Positions 9,178 to 17,989 of a stretch of 64,000 nucleotides of DNA are shown one piece after another. The notes beneath the pieces are model-generated. The model made no database searches and was not told the DNA's origin. It worked only from the letters and a program-made list of their open reading frames with translations. Source of the stretch: an unidentified bacterial endosymbiont (GTDB lineage: Bacteria; Pseudomonadota; Gammaproteobacteria; Enterobacterales; Enterobacteriaceae); assembly GCF_918797525.1 (NCBI RefSeq), contig NZ_OU963893.1:248001-312000 (forward strand), given 5' to 3'. Made by a program: the position numbers and the translations under genes. Numbering within the stretch: position 1 is the first letter of the stretch; the number at the start of each line of letters is the position of its first letter.

Positions 9178-11012
9178 TTATTGCCACCGCCGGTCACGTT
9201 GACCACGGAAAAACCACCCTATTGCAGGCGATTACCGGCGTAAATGCTGACCGTCTGCCGGAAGAGAAAAAGCGCGGCATGACCATCGATCTCGGTTATG
9301 CCTACTGGCCGCAGCCAGAGGGGCGCGTGCTGGGTTTTATCGACGTACCGGGGCACGAAAAATTTCTTTCCAATATGCTGGCTGGCGTGGGTGGTATTGA
9401 TCACGCCCTGCTGGTGGTGGCGTGCGATGACGGCGTGATGGCGCAAACCCGGGAGCATCTGGCGATCCTGCAACTGACGGGTAACCCGCAGCTGACCGTG
9501 GCGCTGACCAAAGCCGATCGCGTGGATGAGGCGCGCGTAAATGAGGTACGTCATGAGGTGCAGGCCACAGTGCGTGAATTCGGTTTTGCCGATGCACCGT
9601 TGTTTGTCACCGTGGCGACAGAGGGCCGTGGCATTGATGCCCTGCGCGTGCATTTGCAGCAACTCCCGTCGCGTGAACACGCCAGCCATCACCGCTTTCG
9701 TCTGGCGCTCGACCGGGCGTTTACCGTGAAAGGGGCGGGTCTGGTCGTTACCGGTACCGCGCTGAGCGGTGACGTTAAGGTGGGCGATACGCTATGGCTG
9801 ACCGGTGTCAATAAACCGATGCGTGTGCGTGGTTTACATGCGCAAAACCAGCCCGTCGGGGATGCCCATGCCGGGCAACGCATTGCGCTGAATATTGCGG
9901 GTGATGCTGAAAAAGAGCGGCTTAACCGCGGCGACTGGCTGTTAGCCGATGCGCCGCCTGAGCCTGCAGAGCGGGCGATCGTCTCTTTGCAGACCCACGT
10001 CTCGCTCACGCAGTGGCAGCCGCTGCATATCCACCACGCGGCCAGCCATATCACCGGGCGCGTATCGCTGCTGGAAAATAATCTCGCTGAGCTGGTTTTC
10101 GACGCTCCGCTCTGGCTTGCGGATAATGACCGCCTGGTGTTGCGCGATATCTCGGCACGGGAAACGTTGGCTGGCGCACGCGTGGTGACGCTCAATCCGC
10201 CGCGTCGTGGCAAGCGGAAGCCTGAGTATCTCCAGTGGCTGGCTACGTTGGCGCAGGCCACGGATGATAACGCCGCGCTGCTAGCACATCTCGAACGGGG
10301 CGCCATCGATCTGGCCGATTTCGCATGGGCACGTCAGCTCAGTGGAGAAGGCTTGCGTCAACTGACCCAGGCGCCTGGTTTTATTCAGGCAGGTCACAGC
10401 CTGTTGAACGCGCCGGTTGCGGCACGCTGGCAGCGTAAAATCCTGAGCACGCTCGGTACCTACCATGAACAGCATCAGGATGAGCCTGGCCCGGGGCGTG
10501 AACGTCTGCGGCGTATGGCCTTGCCGATGGAAGACGACGCGCTGGTGCTGCTGTTGATTGAAAACATGCGTGAAAGCGGCGTGATTAAAAGTCACCACGG
10601 CTGGCTGCATCTGCCCGATCATAAAGCTGGCTTTAGCGCAGAGCAGGACGCGGTGTGGCAGAAAGTGGCGCAACTGTTTGCCGATGAACCCTGGTGGGTG
10701 CGCGATCTCGCGCGTGAAGCGAACACCGATGAGCAGATGATGCGTCAGGTATTGCGCCATGCGGCGCAGCAGGGGTTGATAGTCGCGATCGTTAAAGATC
10801 GTTATTACCGTAACGATCGAATTGTGGCGTTTGCTAACCTCATCCGCGAAATGGATCGGGAGAAAGGCTCTACCTGTGCGGCTGACTTCCGCGATCGTCT
10901 GAACGTCGGGCGTAAGCTTGCTATCCAGATTCTGGAATATTTTAACCGTATCGGATTTACGCGTCGTCGGGGCAACGACCATACGCTTCGCGACGCGCAG
11001 TTATTCCCGTAA
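9174..11012 (+). CDS. selB: Selenocysteine-specific elongation factor SelB
   Basis: 612 residues. GTPase that delivers selenocysteyl-tRNA to UGA codons by binding the SECIS hairpin. The N-terminal EF-Tu-like G domain has G1 [12 protein letters not shown]3 DVPGHEKFL and G4 TKADRV. It is followed by beta-barrel domains and the C-terminal winged helices that bind mRNA ([20 protein letters not shown] at the end). The ATG overlaps the selA stop (ATGA), so the two are coupled. SelB is intact, but without functional SelA it would have no substrate. Confidence 0.97.
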   Translation: MIIATAGHVDHGKTTLLQAITGVNADRLPEEKKRGMTIDLGYAYWPQPEGRVLGFIDVPGHEKFLSNMLAGVGGIDHALLVVACDDGVMAQTREHLAILQLTGNPQLTVALTKADRVDEARVNEVRHEVQATVREFGFADAPLFVTVATEGRGIDALRVHLQQLPSREHASHHRFRLALDRAFTVKGAGLVVTGTALSGDVKVGDTLWLTGVNKPMRVRGLHAQNQPVGDAHAGQRIALNIAGDAEKERLNRGDWLLADAPPEPAERAIVSLQTHVSLTQWQPLHIHHAASHITGRVSLLENNLAELVFDAPLWLADNDRLVLRDISARETLAGARVVTLNPPRRGKRKPEYLQWLATLAQATDDNAALLAHLERGAIDLADFAWARQLSGEGLRQLTQAPGFIQAGHSLLNAPVAARWQRKILSTLGTYHEQHQDEPGPGRERLRRMALPMEDDALVLLLIENMRESGVIKSHHGWLHLPDHKAGFSAEQDAVWQKVAQLFADEPWWVRDLAREANTDEQMMRQVLRHAAQQGLIVAIVKDRYYRNDRIVAFANLIREMDREKGSTCAADFRDRLNVGRKLAIQILEYFNRIGFTRRRGNDHTLRDAQLFP

Positions 11013-11016
11013 GGCG

Positions 11017-11901
11017 CTAAGCCCGGCGTGCAAACTTCTGCTTAGCCAGCCAGACCGCGCCCAGCCTTCCCGCCTGATTACCCAGCTCGCAGGGAAGGAT
11101 GGGGACCTTGAGCGCCTCCCACTCTTCGAAGCGCTGGAGATATTTATCGAGCAGGAGATAGATTTTTTCCTGCTCGCTGATACCGCCGCCAATCAGTACC
11201 GCCTGCGGGTCAAACATGGAGATTACGCTGTAGACCCCGCGTGAAAGAAAATGTGCCCACTCCTCAATGGCTTCACGCAGATGTACATCGCTTTCCATCC
11301 GTTTGAAGAGTTCTTCACCGTGGGGCATCTCGTCTTCGGTAAGCCGCAGCGCGCGGCTACAGGCTTTCATCAGCCCGCTGGTCGATGCCACTTCGTGCAT
11401 ACATTCGCCGTTATTGCCGACGGGAAGCACGCCAAACTCACCCGCCCGATAATGCGAGCCGCGATACAGATCGCCTTCCATCACGATCCCACCGCCGATA
11501 CCGGTTCCGATAGTGATGCAGACGAAATTTTCATAATCTGTACCCGCACCCCGCCAACGCTCTCCTAATGCCGCGCAGTTTGCGTCGTTTTCAGCGGTGA
11601 CGGGAAGATCGGTTAGCTCGCCAAAAAGCGCACACAAGTTTACGCCATCAAGAAACGTAAGTGCGCCCGCTTTTGCGGCTTCGCCAGTATGGTGGTTAAT
11701 GTGGCCGGGGAAACTCACGCCGATACCCACGATGTCATGATCTTTGCCGTAGTCTTCCACCACCGCTTTCCATTTCTGTTTAAACGTCTCTTTATCGTCT
11801 GGAGTATCGTACTCATCGGACGTCAGTTCGTTACCGTTTTCGTCAATCACACCGTGTTTGATGTGAGTTCCACCCACGTCAAAGCCAATAAATAGCCGCA
11901 T
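11017..11901 (-). CDS. ROK family sugar kinase
   Basis: About 294 residues. N-terminal phosphate-binding loop FDVGGTHIKHG, the ROK signature region NDANCAALGE, and the glycine-rich GTGIGGGIVMEGDLYRGSH. These identify an ASKHA-fold ROK kinase; the cytoplasmic sugar substrate is not evident. The start at 11901 (MRLFIGFDVGG) has a GAGG Shine-Dalgarno nine bases upstream; an ATG at 11916 is possible but worse placed. It converges on selB (4 bp between stops). It lies downstream of the GH127 gene, separated by about 220 bp that include a terminator-like hairpin, so it may be a separate transcript. Its place beside the glycoside hydrolase and symporter suggests it phosphorylates the released sugar. 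Confidence 0.85.
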   Translation of the reverse strand: MRLFIGFDVGGTHIKHGVIDENGNELTSDEYDTPDDKETFKQKWKAVVEDYGKDHDIVGIGVSFPGHINHHTGEAAKAGALTFLDGVNLCALFGELTDLPVTAENDANCAALGERWRGAGTDYENFVCITIGTGIGGGIVMEGDLYRGSHYRAGEFGVLPVGNNGECMHEVASTSGLMKACSRALRLTEDEMPHGEELFKRMESDVHLREAIEEWAHFLSRGVYSVISMFDPQAVLIGGGISEQEKIYLLLDKYLQRFEEWEALKVPILPCELGNQAGRLGAVWLAKQKFARRA

Positions 11902-12054
11902 CGCATCGTTCCTCATGAGCCCTTTAACTGTTAAGTATGGCTCAGCGGTAGAAACGAAACGTAAAGTACGGTAATCGGTGATAGACCGCGTAAATACGCC
12001 CTTAGGGTTATTTCGGCGGGTGGCGGGCAAGACGCTCTTTTTATAAAAAATAAA

Positions 12055-12085
12055 TAACAAGCCCGGCGTTACCGAGCTTAATTGA
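12055..12085 (-). terminator. Probable terminator after the GH127 gene
   Basis: Read on the minus strand, AAGCTCGG-TAACG-CCGGGCTT forms a stem with one mismatch and is followed by the T-rich TGTTATTTATTTTTT. It lies about 40 bp beyond the GH127 stop codon and upstream of the ROK kinase. Confidence 0.55.
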
Positions 12086-12121
12086 TTCTTCATATGTGAT
12101 GTAACGAAACAGAGTTCTCGG

Positions 12122-14071
12122 CTATGCTTCATCAACCCAAATACGCATTTCTCCCTCGCCCCGGTTGGCCCAGCTAAACCATGGAATAAAGGTTAACCTT
12201 TGGGGCTGACGCTGCACCGGCGAGCGATCGTATTGCCAGAGCGCTTCTGAACCTGTGGCCTGACAACCGATGCCTTCCGCCTGAATCAGCATCTTATGCG
12301 CGAATATGCCTTTACCCTCAAAGACGCTGAATACACTCTCTTTAGGCAGGGAGAGATTATGCAGGTTTGCACCGTTGTCGGCCTCCTCGAGGCAGTAAAC
12401 CAGTGGGCCGCGCTGGAGGGCGACTTTTCCAGCCTGCTGGCGTACCTGTGGATGGCCATACACGCGGCGCACCGGCATGGGTAGCGTCAGCGTGAGTGTG
12501 TCACCCTCCTGCCAGCTACGGGTAAGGTAGAGATAGCCACGCGATACCTCGCCTGTAACCCCAACACCATTCAGCGAAACTTCAGGCTTCTCGCACCAGT
12601 CCGGTAGCCGCAGGGCCAGCGTGTGGGCCACCGCAACAGGAGAGGTGACCTCAATGTTTACCTGTTCATGCCACGGATAATTGCCGCTTATCCGCAGCTG
12701 TAGCTCCCGACCGCCAACCGGTATGGCGACGTCATTCCCCACGTACAGGTTGATAAACAGCGCATCCGGACGAACGGTATAAATATAATGGCCTAATGAC
12801 GTCAGCACGCGGGCGATATTTGGTGGACAGCAGGCGCAGCCGAACCAGCGCTGGCGAACCGGCTTTACGTGATCGTAGAGATGGTTAAAGGCCAGGGTTT
12901 TCGGGTGCGCCTCCAGCGGATTCACATAGAAAAAGTGCTTACCGTCCAACGCCATACCGGCCAATACCGTATTGTATAAGGCCCGTTCCATGACGTCGGC
13001 GTACTGGCTGTCCGCTTCCATCTCAAGCATCCTGCGGGCAAACATCATCAGACCGATCGAGGCACAGCTTTCGGCATACACCGTATCGTTGGGCAGGTCG
13101 TAATCGCTGCTGAAGGCTTCGCCACTGCTCTGTGCGCCGATTCCGCCGGTAATATACAGCTGGCGTTGCGCCATATTTTTCCAAAGACGTAAACAGTCCT
13201 GCCGCTTGCCTTCGTCGTTGCTCAGGCGTGCCAGGTGCGCCATGCCCGCCATCAGGTAAACAAAACGCACCGCGTGGCCGATGGCGGCCTGCTGTTCTAC
13301 AAGCGGTTGATGCGCCTGGCTATAGGCTTTGTCTTTGACCATCCATGCCGGACCGTAGGTGTGCCAGTGTGATGTCTTGCCGCGTTTTTCATATTCGATA
13401 TCGTAGAAGTGAGGCTGTGCGCCGCGCTCCTCAATGAAGTATTTCGCCAGCTTCAGGTAACGTGGTTGACGGGTGATGTCATAGAGCCGCATCAGCGCCA
13501 GCTCGATTTCCGGATGGCCGGGGTAACCGTGCAGTTGGTGCTCGCCGGGACCAAACACGCTGTCGACATGGTCCGCCAGCTTGCATACCACCTCCAGCAG
13601 GCGGCGTTTGCCCGATCCCTGAAAATAGGCCACGCCTGCTTCAATCATATGCCCGGCGCAGTAAAGCTCGTGGCATTCGGCCAGATTAGTCCAGCGTTCG
13701 ACCGGCGCTTTAACGGTGAAATAGGTGTTGAGGTAGCCATCTTCACACTGCGCCGCCGCGACCAGTTCGATAACCTCATCAGCCGTTCTTTCCCGTTCCG
13801 CGTCGGGTTTCTGGCACAGCGACCATGCTACCGCTTCCAGCCATTTCGCCACGTCGCTGTCCTGAAACACCATGCCGTAGAACTCACCTGTTTCCAGCCC
13901 TGCCGCGATACGAAAGTTAGCGATCGCGTGGCTGGGTTCGGCTTCCGTGACGCGGTCGTTGAGCGCATCCCATTGATAGGGAATGACCACATCACGCACC
14001 AGCCGTTGATACTGGCCAAGAAACGGATCGTTAATCTTCAGTTTGTGCAGGTCGGCTTCCATTATGGACAT
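12122..14071 (-). CDS. Glycoside hydrolase family 127 (beta-L-arabinofuranosidase type)
   Basis: 649 residues, the usual size of GH127/DUF1680 enzymes. In the characterised family member a zinc-bound cysteine is the nucleophile, with ligands in an E-x-C and a C-C pair. Here the equivalent motifs are YAESCASIG and WFGCACCPPNIAR, so the catalytic set appears complete. An (alpha/alpha)6 barrel fills the first two thirds and beta-sandwich sequence the end. No signal peptide is seen, so it should act in the cytoplasm on imported arabino-oligosaccharides. The start at 14071 (MSIMEADLHK) has GAGG eight bases upstream and lies 10 bp after the symporter stop. Operon with the upstream GPH symporter. 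Confidence 0.9.
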   Translation of the reverse strand: MSIMEADLHKLKINDPFLGQYQRLVRDVVIPYQWDALNDRVTEAEPSHAIANFRIAAGLETGEFYGMVFQDSDVAKWLEAVAWSLCQKPDAERERTADEVIELVAAAQCEDGYLNTYFTVKAPVERWTNLAECHELYCAGHMIEAGVAYFQGSGKRRLLEVVCKLADHVDSVFGPGEHQLHGYPGHPEIELALMRLYDITRQPRYLKLAKYFIEERGAQPHFYDIEYEKRGKTSHWHTYGPAWMVKDKAYSQAHQPLVEQQAAIGHAVRFVYLMAGMAHLARLSNDEGKRQDCLRLWKNMAQRQLYITGGIGAQSSGEAFSSDYDLPNDTVYAESCASIGLMMFARRMLEMEADSQYADVMERALYNTVLAGMALDGKHFFYVNPLEAHPKTLAFNHLYDHVKPVRQRWFGCACCPPNIARVLTSLGHYIYTVRPDALFINLYVGNDVAIPVGGRELQLRISGNYPWHEQVNIEVTSPVAVAHTLALRLPDWCEKPEVSLNGVGVTGEVSRGYLYLTRSWQEGDTLTLTLPMPVRRVYGHPQVRQQAGKVALQRGPLVYCLEEADNGANLHNLSLPKESVFSVFEGKGIFAHKMLIQAEGIGCQATGSEALWQYDRSPVQRQPQRLTFIPWFSWANRGEGEMRIWVDEA

Positions 14072-14081
14072 CTCATTTTCC

Positions 14082-15482
14082 TCAGGAGGGTACATGACGC
14101 TGGCGCAGATCAATGGAGATGCGCGACATCATCGGATTGTTAAGTCTGCACCAGCGAACAGAGAGGGCCAGTAGCAGATGGAAAAGGGCAGGGAGTAGGG
14201 TCTCCATCGTAGTGATGCCTTGCAGCGAGGCAGGCGTCTGATTACTCACGCCCGGCTGGTAGGCCACGATGATAAATACCAGGCTTACGATCCCGGCGCT
14301 GGAGGCCCACGCGAGCTTGATGAAAAACAGGTTGAAAGCGAAGTTCATGCCCGAAGAACGCACGCCTGTTTTCCACTCGCCGTAATCATCGGCAAAAGCC
14401 ATTAGCGAGAAGTGCAGCGGCAGGGTAAAACCAAGGATCACGCCGTTACTTAAAATCACTATCAGCCAGAGCGTCTGGTCATCCGGGCCGGTTGGCAGGA
14501 ACCACATCCCCACAGCCAGCGCGGCGAGCGCCAGGTTGGTGGCGTAATAAAGTTTGACGGTATCAATCCGGCGCGTCAGCGGATTAACAATCACCGCGCC
14601 CAGAATCGCGGCAAAGGTCACCATGGTGAAAAAAAGCGAGGTGTAAGCGGTACTGCCCTGCAGCACGTAGGTGATGAAATACATGTACCCGCTGCCGCGA
14701 AGGTTGAAAACGTTGATCAGCAGAAATGACATCACCAGCATCAGCAGCAGTTGGTCGTTTTTACACAGACTAGCCAGATGTTCACGTAACGTGTATTTGC
14801 CCATCCGCGCCAGCGGTACGCGTTCGCGAACCCAGAAGAAGCAGCACAGGAACATCACCACGGCGATGGCGCACAGTATGCCAACCCCAAGCTGATAACC
14901 CCGCGCGGCATTACCCTGACCGAGCGCCGCGACCAGCCACGGCAGGCCAACCGAGACTAAAAAACCTGACACACCGCAAAGCACAAAGCGCCAGGACTGA
15001 CAGGAAATCACTTCATTTTGGCGCGTCGTCAAGGTGTTGATAAGCGCACAGTAAGGCACGTTGATGGCGGTATAGCCCACCGACAGCAGCAGATACGTCC
15101 CGAATGCCCAGGCAATTTTTATGCCCATACTGGCTTCAGGAACGGTGAAGGTCAGTATGCCGATAACCCCAATCGGGAACGCAACCCATAGCTGCCAGGG
15201 ACGAAAACGCCCCCAGCGGCTTTGTGTGCGGTCAGCTATGACGCCCATCACCGGGTCGGAAACGGCGTTAAATACGCGCAGGGCAATAAACAGCGTGCCC
15301 ACCAACGCAGGGGTCAGGCCAAAAACATCGGTGTAGAAAAAGGTCAGAAAATTCATGATAAGACAGGTTATGACCGTACCGCCCGCATCGCCAAGGCCGT
15401 AGCCAATTTTCTCACGGACGGACAAACGCTCGCCCGGTATCCGCTGTGCAACGTCAGATTCTGTTATCGGTGTAGAAGTCAT
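14082..15482 (-). CDS. GPH-family sugar:cation symporter (MelB/YicJ-like, MFS fold)
   Basis: About 466 residues with twelve predicted membrane segments. The signature [21 protein letters not shown] after the second or third helix is characteristic of glycoside-pentoside-hexuronide symporters, as is the N-terminal [11 protein letters not shown]. It is predicted to import the oligosaccharide or glycoside cleaved by the GH127 enzyme. Start at 15482 (MTSTPITES) is preceded by GAGGAG; an upstream in-frame start at 15524 lacks a good ribosome site. First gene of the operon that continues into GH127; divergent from the AraC regulator. Confidence 0.88.
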   Translation of the reverse strand: MTSTPITESDVAQRIPGERLSVREKIGYGLGDAGGTVITCLIMNFLTFFYTDVFGLTPALVGTLFIALRVFNAVSDPVMGVIADRTQSRWGRFRPWQLWVAFPIGVIGILTFTVPEASMGIKIAWAFGTYLLLSVGYTAINVPYCALINTLTTRQNEVISCQSWRFVLCGVSGFLVSVGLPWLVAALGQGNAARGYQLGVGILCAIAVVMFLCCFFWVRERVPLARMGKYTLREHLASLCKNDQLLLMLVMSFLLINVFNLRGSGYMYFITYVLQGSTAYTSLFFTMVTFAAILGAVIVNPLTRRIDTVKLYYATNLALAALAVGMWFLPTGPDDQTLWLIVILSNGVILGFTLPLHFSLMAFADDYGEWKTGVRSSGMNFAFNLFFIKLAWASSAGIVSLVFIIVAYQPGVSNQTPASLQGITTMETLLPALFHLLLALSVRWCRLNNPMMSRISIDLRQRHVPS

Positions 15483-15605
15483 GAGGTAACTCCTCGGTAA
15501 TCGATTTTTATCGTATTTATGCAAGGTACCTTATTTATTCTGCACTGAACCCGGGGACCAACAAGGGAAGGGAAAAGTATAAAAAGGTGACGATTCCGAC
15601 TTGAT

Positions 15606-15667
15606 GGTAAATTTGTGATGTCGATTGGGCAGGTAAATGAATATTTATTAATAATCAACGGGTAAAT
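15606..15667. promoter_or_regulatory. Three GGTAAAT repeats in the symporter/AraC divergent promoter
   Basis: GGTAAAT occurs at 15606-15612, 15632-15638 and 15661-15667, with spacings of 26 and 29 bp, in the 224-bp gap between the divergent symporter and regulator genes. Direct repeats at this sort of spacing are usual for AraC-family operators. The assignment to this regulator is inference. Confidence 0.4.
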
Positions 15668-15706
15668 TACATAAATAGGGTGATTAACGCGGAATAATGT
15701 CTATCT

Positions 15707-16516
15707 ATGCTCGAATTATCCGTAGCGCTTCCGATTAACGTACAAAATGGCGGCTTATTTATCTCCCGGGGTGTTGGCCGTCATCCTGCGCGTAAACTGA
15801 GGTCGTGGGAGATTATTTTTGTCGAAAAAGGGTTATTAACGATCCAGGAAGAAAAGAATGTCTTTGAAGTGAAAGCAGGAGAAAGTTTGTTGCTCTGGCC
15901 GGACCGTCGACATGTGGGTATTGAAGACTTTGCGCCCGACCTGCGCTTTTACTGGCTCCATTTTGAGATTGAGCTTCATCGCACACAGCAGGCCAATCTG
16001 GCAATAGAGCAACATTGCTGCGTGAAAGATGCACAATATGTTATAACGCTTTTTCGCCAGTTCCTGAGCGAGCAGGAAAAATTACAGCGAAACGTGGCGC
16101 TGGAAATAATTTTACTGCTCATATTACAGCAACTATCCCTTTCAACGGAATATGACGATAAGACGGACGAAGCCGGGGCGGCAATGGCCTGGAAGGCAAA
16201 ACAGCTTATTCACACCCAGTTTCATTTACCGTTGTCCACGTCGCAACTGGCAAAAGAGTTGCACTGTAATGCCGATTATCTCGGTCGTGTGTTTCGCCGG
16301 ACATTTCATTTAACCCTGACGGAAGCGATCCATCGTCAACGCGTCAGGGCGGCAGAAAAATTATTATTGAACGACTCCGCATCATTAAGCGAAGTGGCAC
16401 GCCGCTGTGGATTTAATGACGTAGGCTATTTTCGGCAGATATTTTCGAAGCATACCGGGCTTACACCCGCCGTGTGGAAACGGCGGTACTGTAAAGAGCA
16501 CATCAATTCTGGTTGA
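15707..16516 (+). CDS. AraC family transcriptional regulator of the GH127 locus
   Basis: 269 residues. The N-terminal cupin-like sensor domain (about residues 1-140; RKLRSWEIIFVEKGLLTIQE, then SLLLWPDRRHVG) is followed by two AraC helix-turn-helix motifs (STSQLAKELHCNADYLGRVF and SLSEVARRCGFNDVGYFRQI). It is divergent from the symporter-GH127 operon, so it is most likely its sugar-responsive activator. It converges on avtA with a 32-bp gap. Confidence 0.88.
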   Translation: MLELSVALPINVQNGGLFISRGVGRHPARKLRSWEIIFVEKGLLTIQEEKNVFEVKAGESLLLWPDRRHVGIEDFAPDLRFYWLHFEIELHRTQQANLAIEQHCCVKDAQYVITLFRQFLSEQEKLQRNVALEIILLLILQQLSLSTEYDDKTDEAGAAMAWKAKQLIHTQFHLPLSTSQLAKELHCNADYLGRVFRRTFHLTLTEAIHRQRVRAAEKLLLNDSASLSEVARRCGFNDVGYFRQIFSKHTGLTPAVWKRRYCKEHINSG

Positions 16517-16548
16517 TCACTGTCCAGGCCCGATTTGTGGTGAAAACC

Positions 16549-17805
16549 TTACTGACCGTCTTCTCGCCAGGCGCTTTCAATCTCCTCGGCAAGAATTTTC
16601 ACCCCCGCTTCGATTTTTTCCGGATCCGGGACGTAGTTCATGCGCATGCACTGATGCGTATGTGGCCAGGGTTTATCCAGCCCTGGGAAGAAGTAATCGC
16701 CCGGCACCATCAGCACGCCGCGTTTTTTCAGCCGCTGGTAGAGAAGCTCTGTTGTAATCGGCAGATCCTTAAACCACAGCCACAGGAAAATAGCCCCTTC
16801 CGGTTTGTGGATCAGGCAGCGTTCTTCCGGTAAATAGCGGCGAAGTAGCGCGATCGTTTGCTGAACACGTTGATAATAGAACGGTTTAATGACCTCGTTT
16901 GACAGACGTAGCAGATCGTTGCGTTTAATCATTTCGCACATCATCGCCGGGCCGATACCGCCTGGAGAAAGGCTAATAATGCCGTTCATGTTGGTCACGG
17001 CAGTGATGATTTTTTCATTAGCGATGATGATGCCGCAGCGGCTGCCGGGCAGCCCCAGCTTGGAGAGGCTCATGCACAGAACGATGTTCGGATTCCACAG
17101 CGGACGGGCTTCGCTGAAAATTATCCCCGGGAACGGTACGCCGTAGGCGTTATCGATCACCAGTGGAATGCCGTGCTGGTTAGCCAACGCGTCCAGTTTC
17201 ATCAATTCGTCGTCGGTGATGACATTGCCCGTTGGATTGGTTGGACGCGATACGCAGATCATGCCCGTCTCCTCACCAATGTGCAGATGTTCAAAATCGA
17301 CGTGATATTTGAACTGGCCTTCCGGCAGCAATTCAATATTAGGACGCGCAGAGACAAACAGATCGTCTTCGAGCCCGGAATCGGCATAACCGATGTACTC
17401 CGGTGCCAGCGGGAACAGGACTTTTTTAGTGGTGCCGTCGGCACGTCGTCCTGCGAAAAGGTTGAACAAGTAGAAAAACGCGCTCTGACTGCCGTTTGTC
17501 AGTGCAATATTCTGTGGTTCGATATCCCAACCCAGCTCTTCGCGTAGCAAATCAGCGAGGAGCCTAAGCAACTCGGTTTTACCCTGCGGACCGTCGTAAT
17601 TGCAGAGTGCGTCGGTCGCTTTGCCGCTTTCCAGCATCTGCGCAAGCAAAGTCTGGAAATAGGTGTTCATCTCCGGGATTTGAGCCGGATTTCCACCGCC
17701 GAGCATGATTGCGCCCGGTGTGCGCAGCCCGTCGTTGAGGTCCTCCATCAGGCGGGTAATGCCTGAATGGCGGGTAAATTTGTCGCCGAAAAGTGAAAAC
17801 GTCAT
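16549..17805 (-). CDS. avtA: Valine--pyruvate aminotransferase
   Basis: 418 residues, class I/II PLP aminotransferase. It interconverts valine and pyruvate with 2-oxoisovalerate and alanine. The N-terminus MTFSLFGDKFTRHSGITRLM matches AvtA and fixes the start at 17805. The PLP-lysine lies in CMSLSKLGLPGSRCG, and NPTGNVITDDEL is the conserved Asn-Pro-Thr-Gly loop. A 48-codon upstream extension is not supported. Same position beside malS as in E. coli. Confidence 0.95.
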   Translation of the reverse strand: MTFSLFGDKFTRHSGITRLMEDLNDGLRTPGAIMLGGGNPAQIPEMNTYFQTLLAQMLESGKATDALCNYDGPQGKTELLRLLADLLREELGWDIEPQNIALTNGSQSAFFYLFNLFAGRRADGTTKKVLFPLAPEYIGYADSGLEDDLFVSARPNIELLPEGQFKYHVDFEHLHIGEETGMICVSRPTNPTGNVITDDELMKLDALANQHGIPLVIDNAYGVPFPGIIFSEARPLWNPNIVLCMSLSKLGLPGSRCGIIIANEKIITAVTNMNGIISLSPGGIGPAMMCEMIKRNDLLRLSNEVIKPFYYQRVQQTIALLRRYLPEERCLIHKPEGAIFLWLWFKDLPITTELLYQRLKKRGVLMVPGDYFFPGLDKPWPHTHQCMRMNYVPDPEKIEAGVKILAEEIESAWREDGQ

Positions 17806-17943
17806 AGCAGGTGTTCTGTCGTGCTTATTATGAAAGGGGGTAACCATAACGCGAGCATCGTGCTGGTGCAAATCGAGACAGGCGGGAGGCTTTGTCGTTT
17901 TGTGTTGTGGGTTTTGGTTTATGCAGTGTAAAGCTCCGGCAGG

Positions 17944-17976
17944 CCTCACGCTAGCCCTCTCCCCAAAGGGCGAGGG
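17944..17976. repeat. GC-rich palindromic intergenic repeat, copy 3 (avtA-malS)
   Basis: The sequence CCTCACGCTAGCCCTCTCCC continues with CAAAGGGCGAGGG. It shares the CTCAC-CTAGCCCTCTCCCC core with the copy at 4648-4668. Confidence 0.65.
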
Positions 17977-17989
17977 GGGGTATACATGT

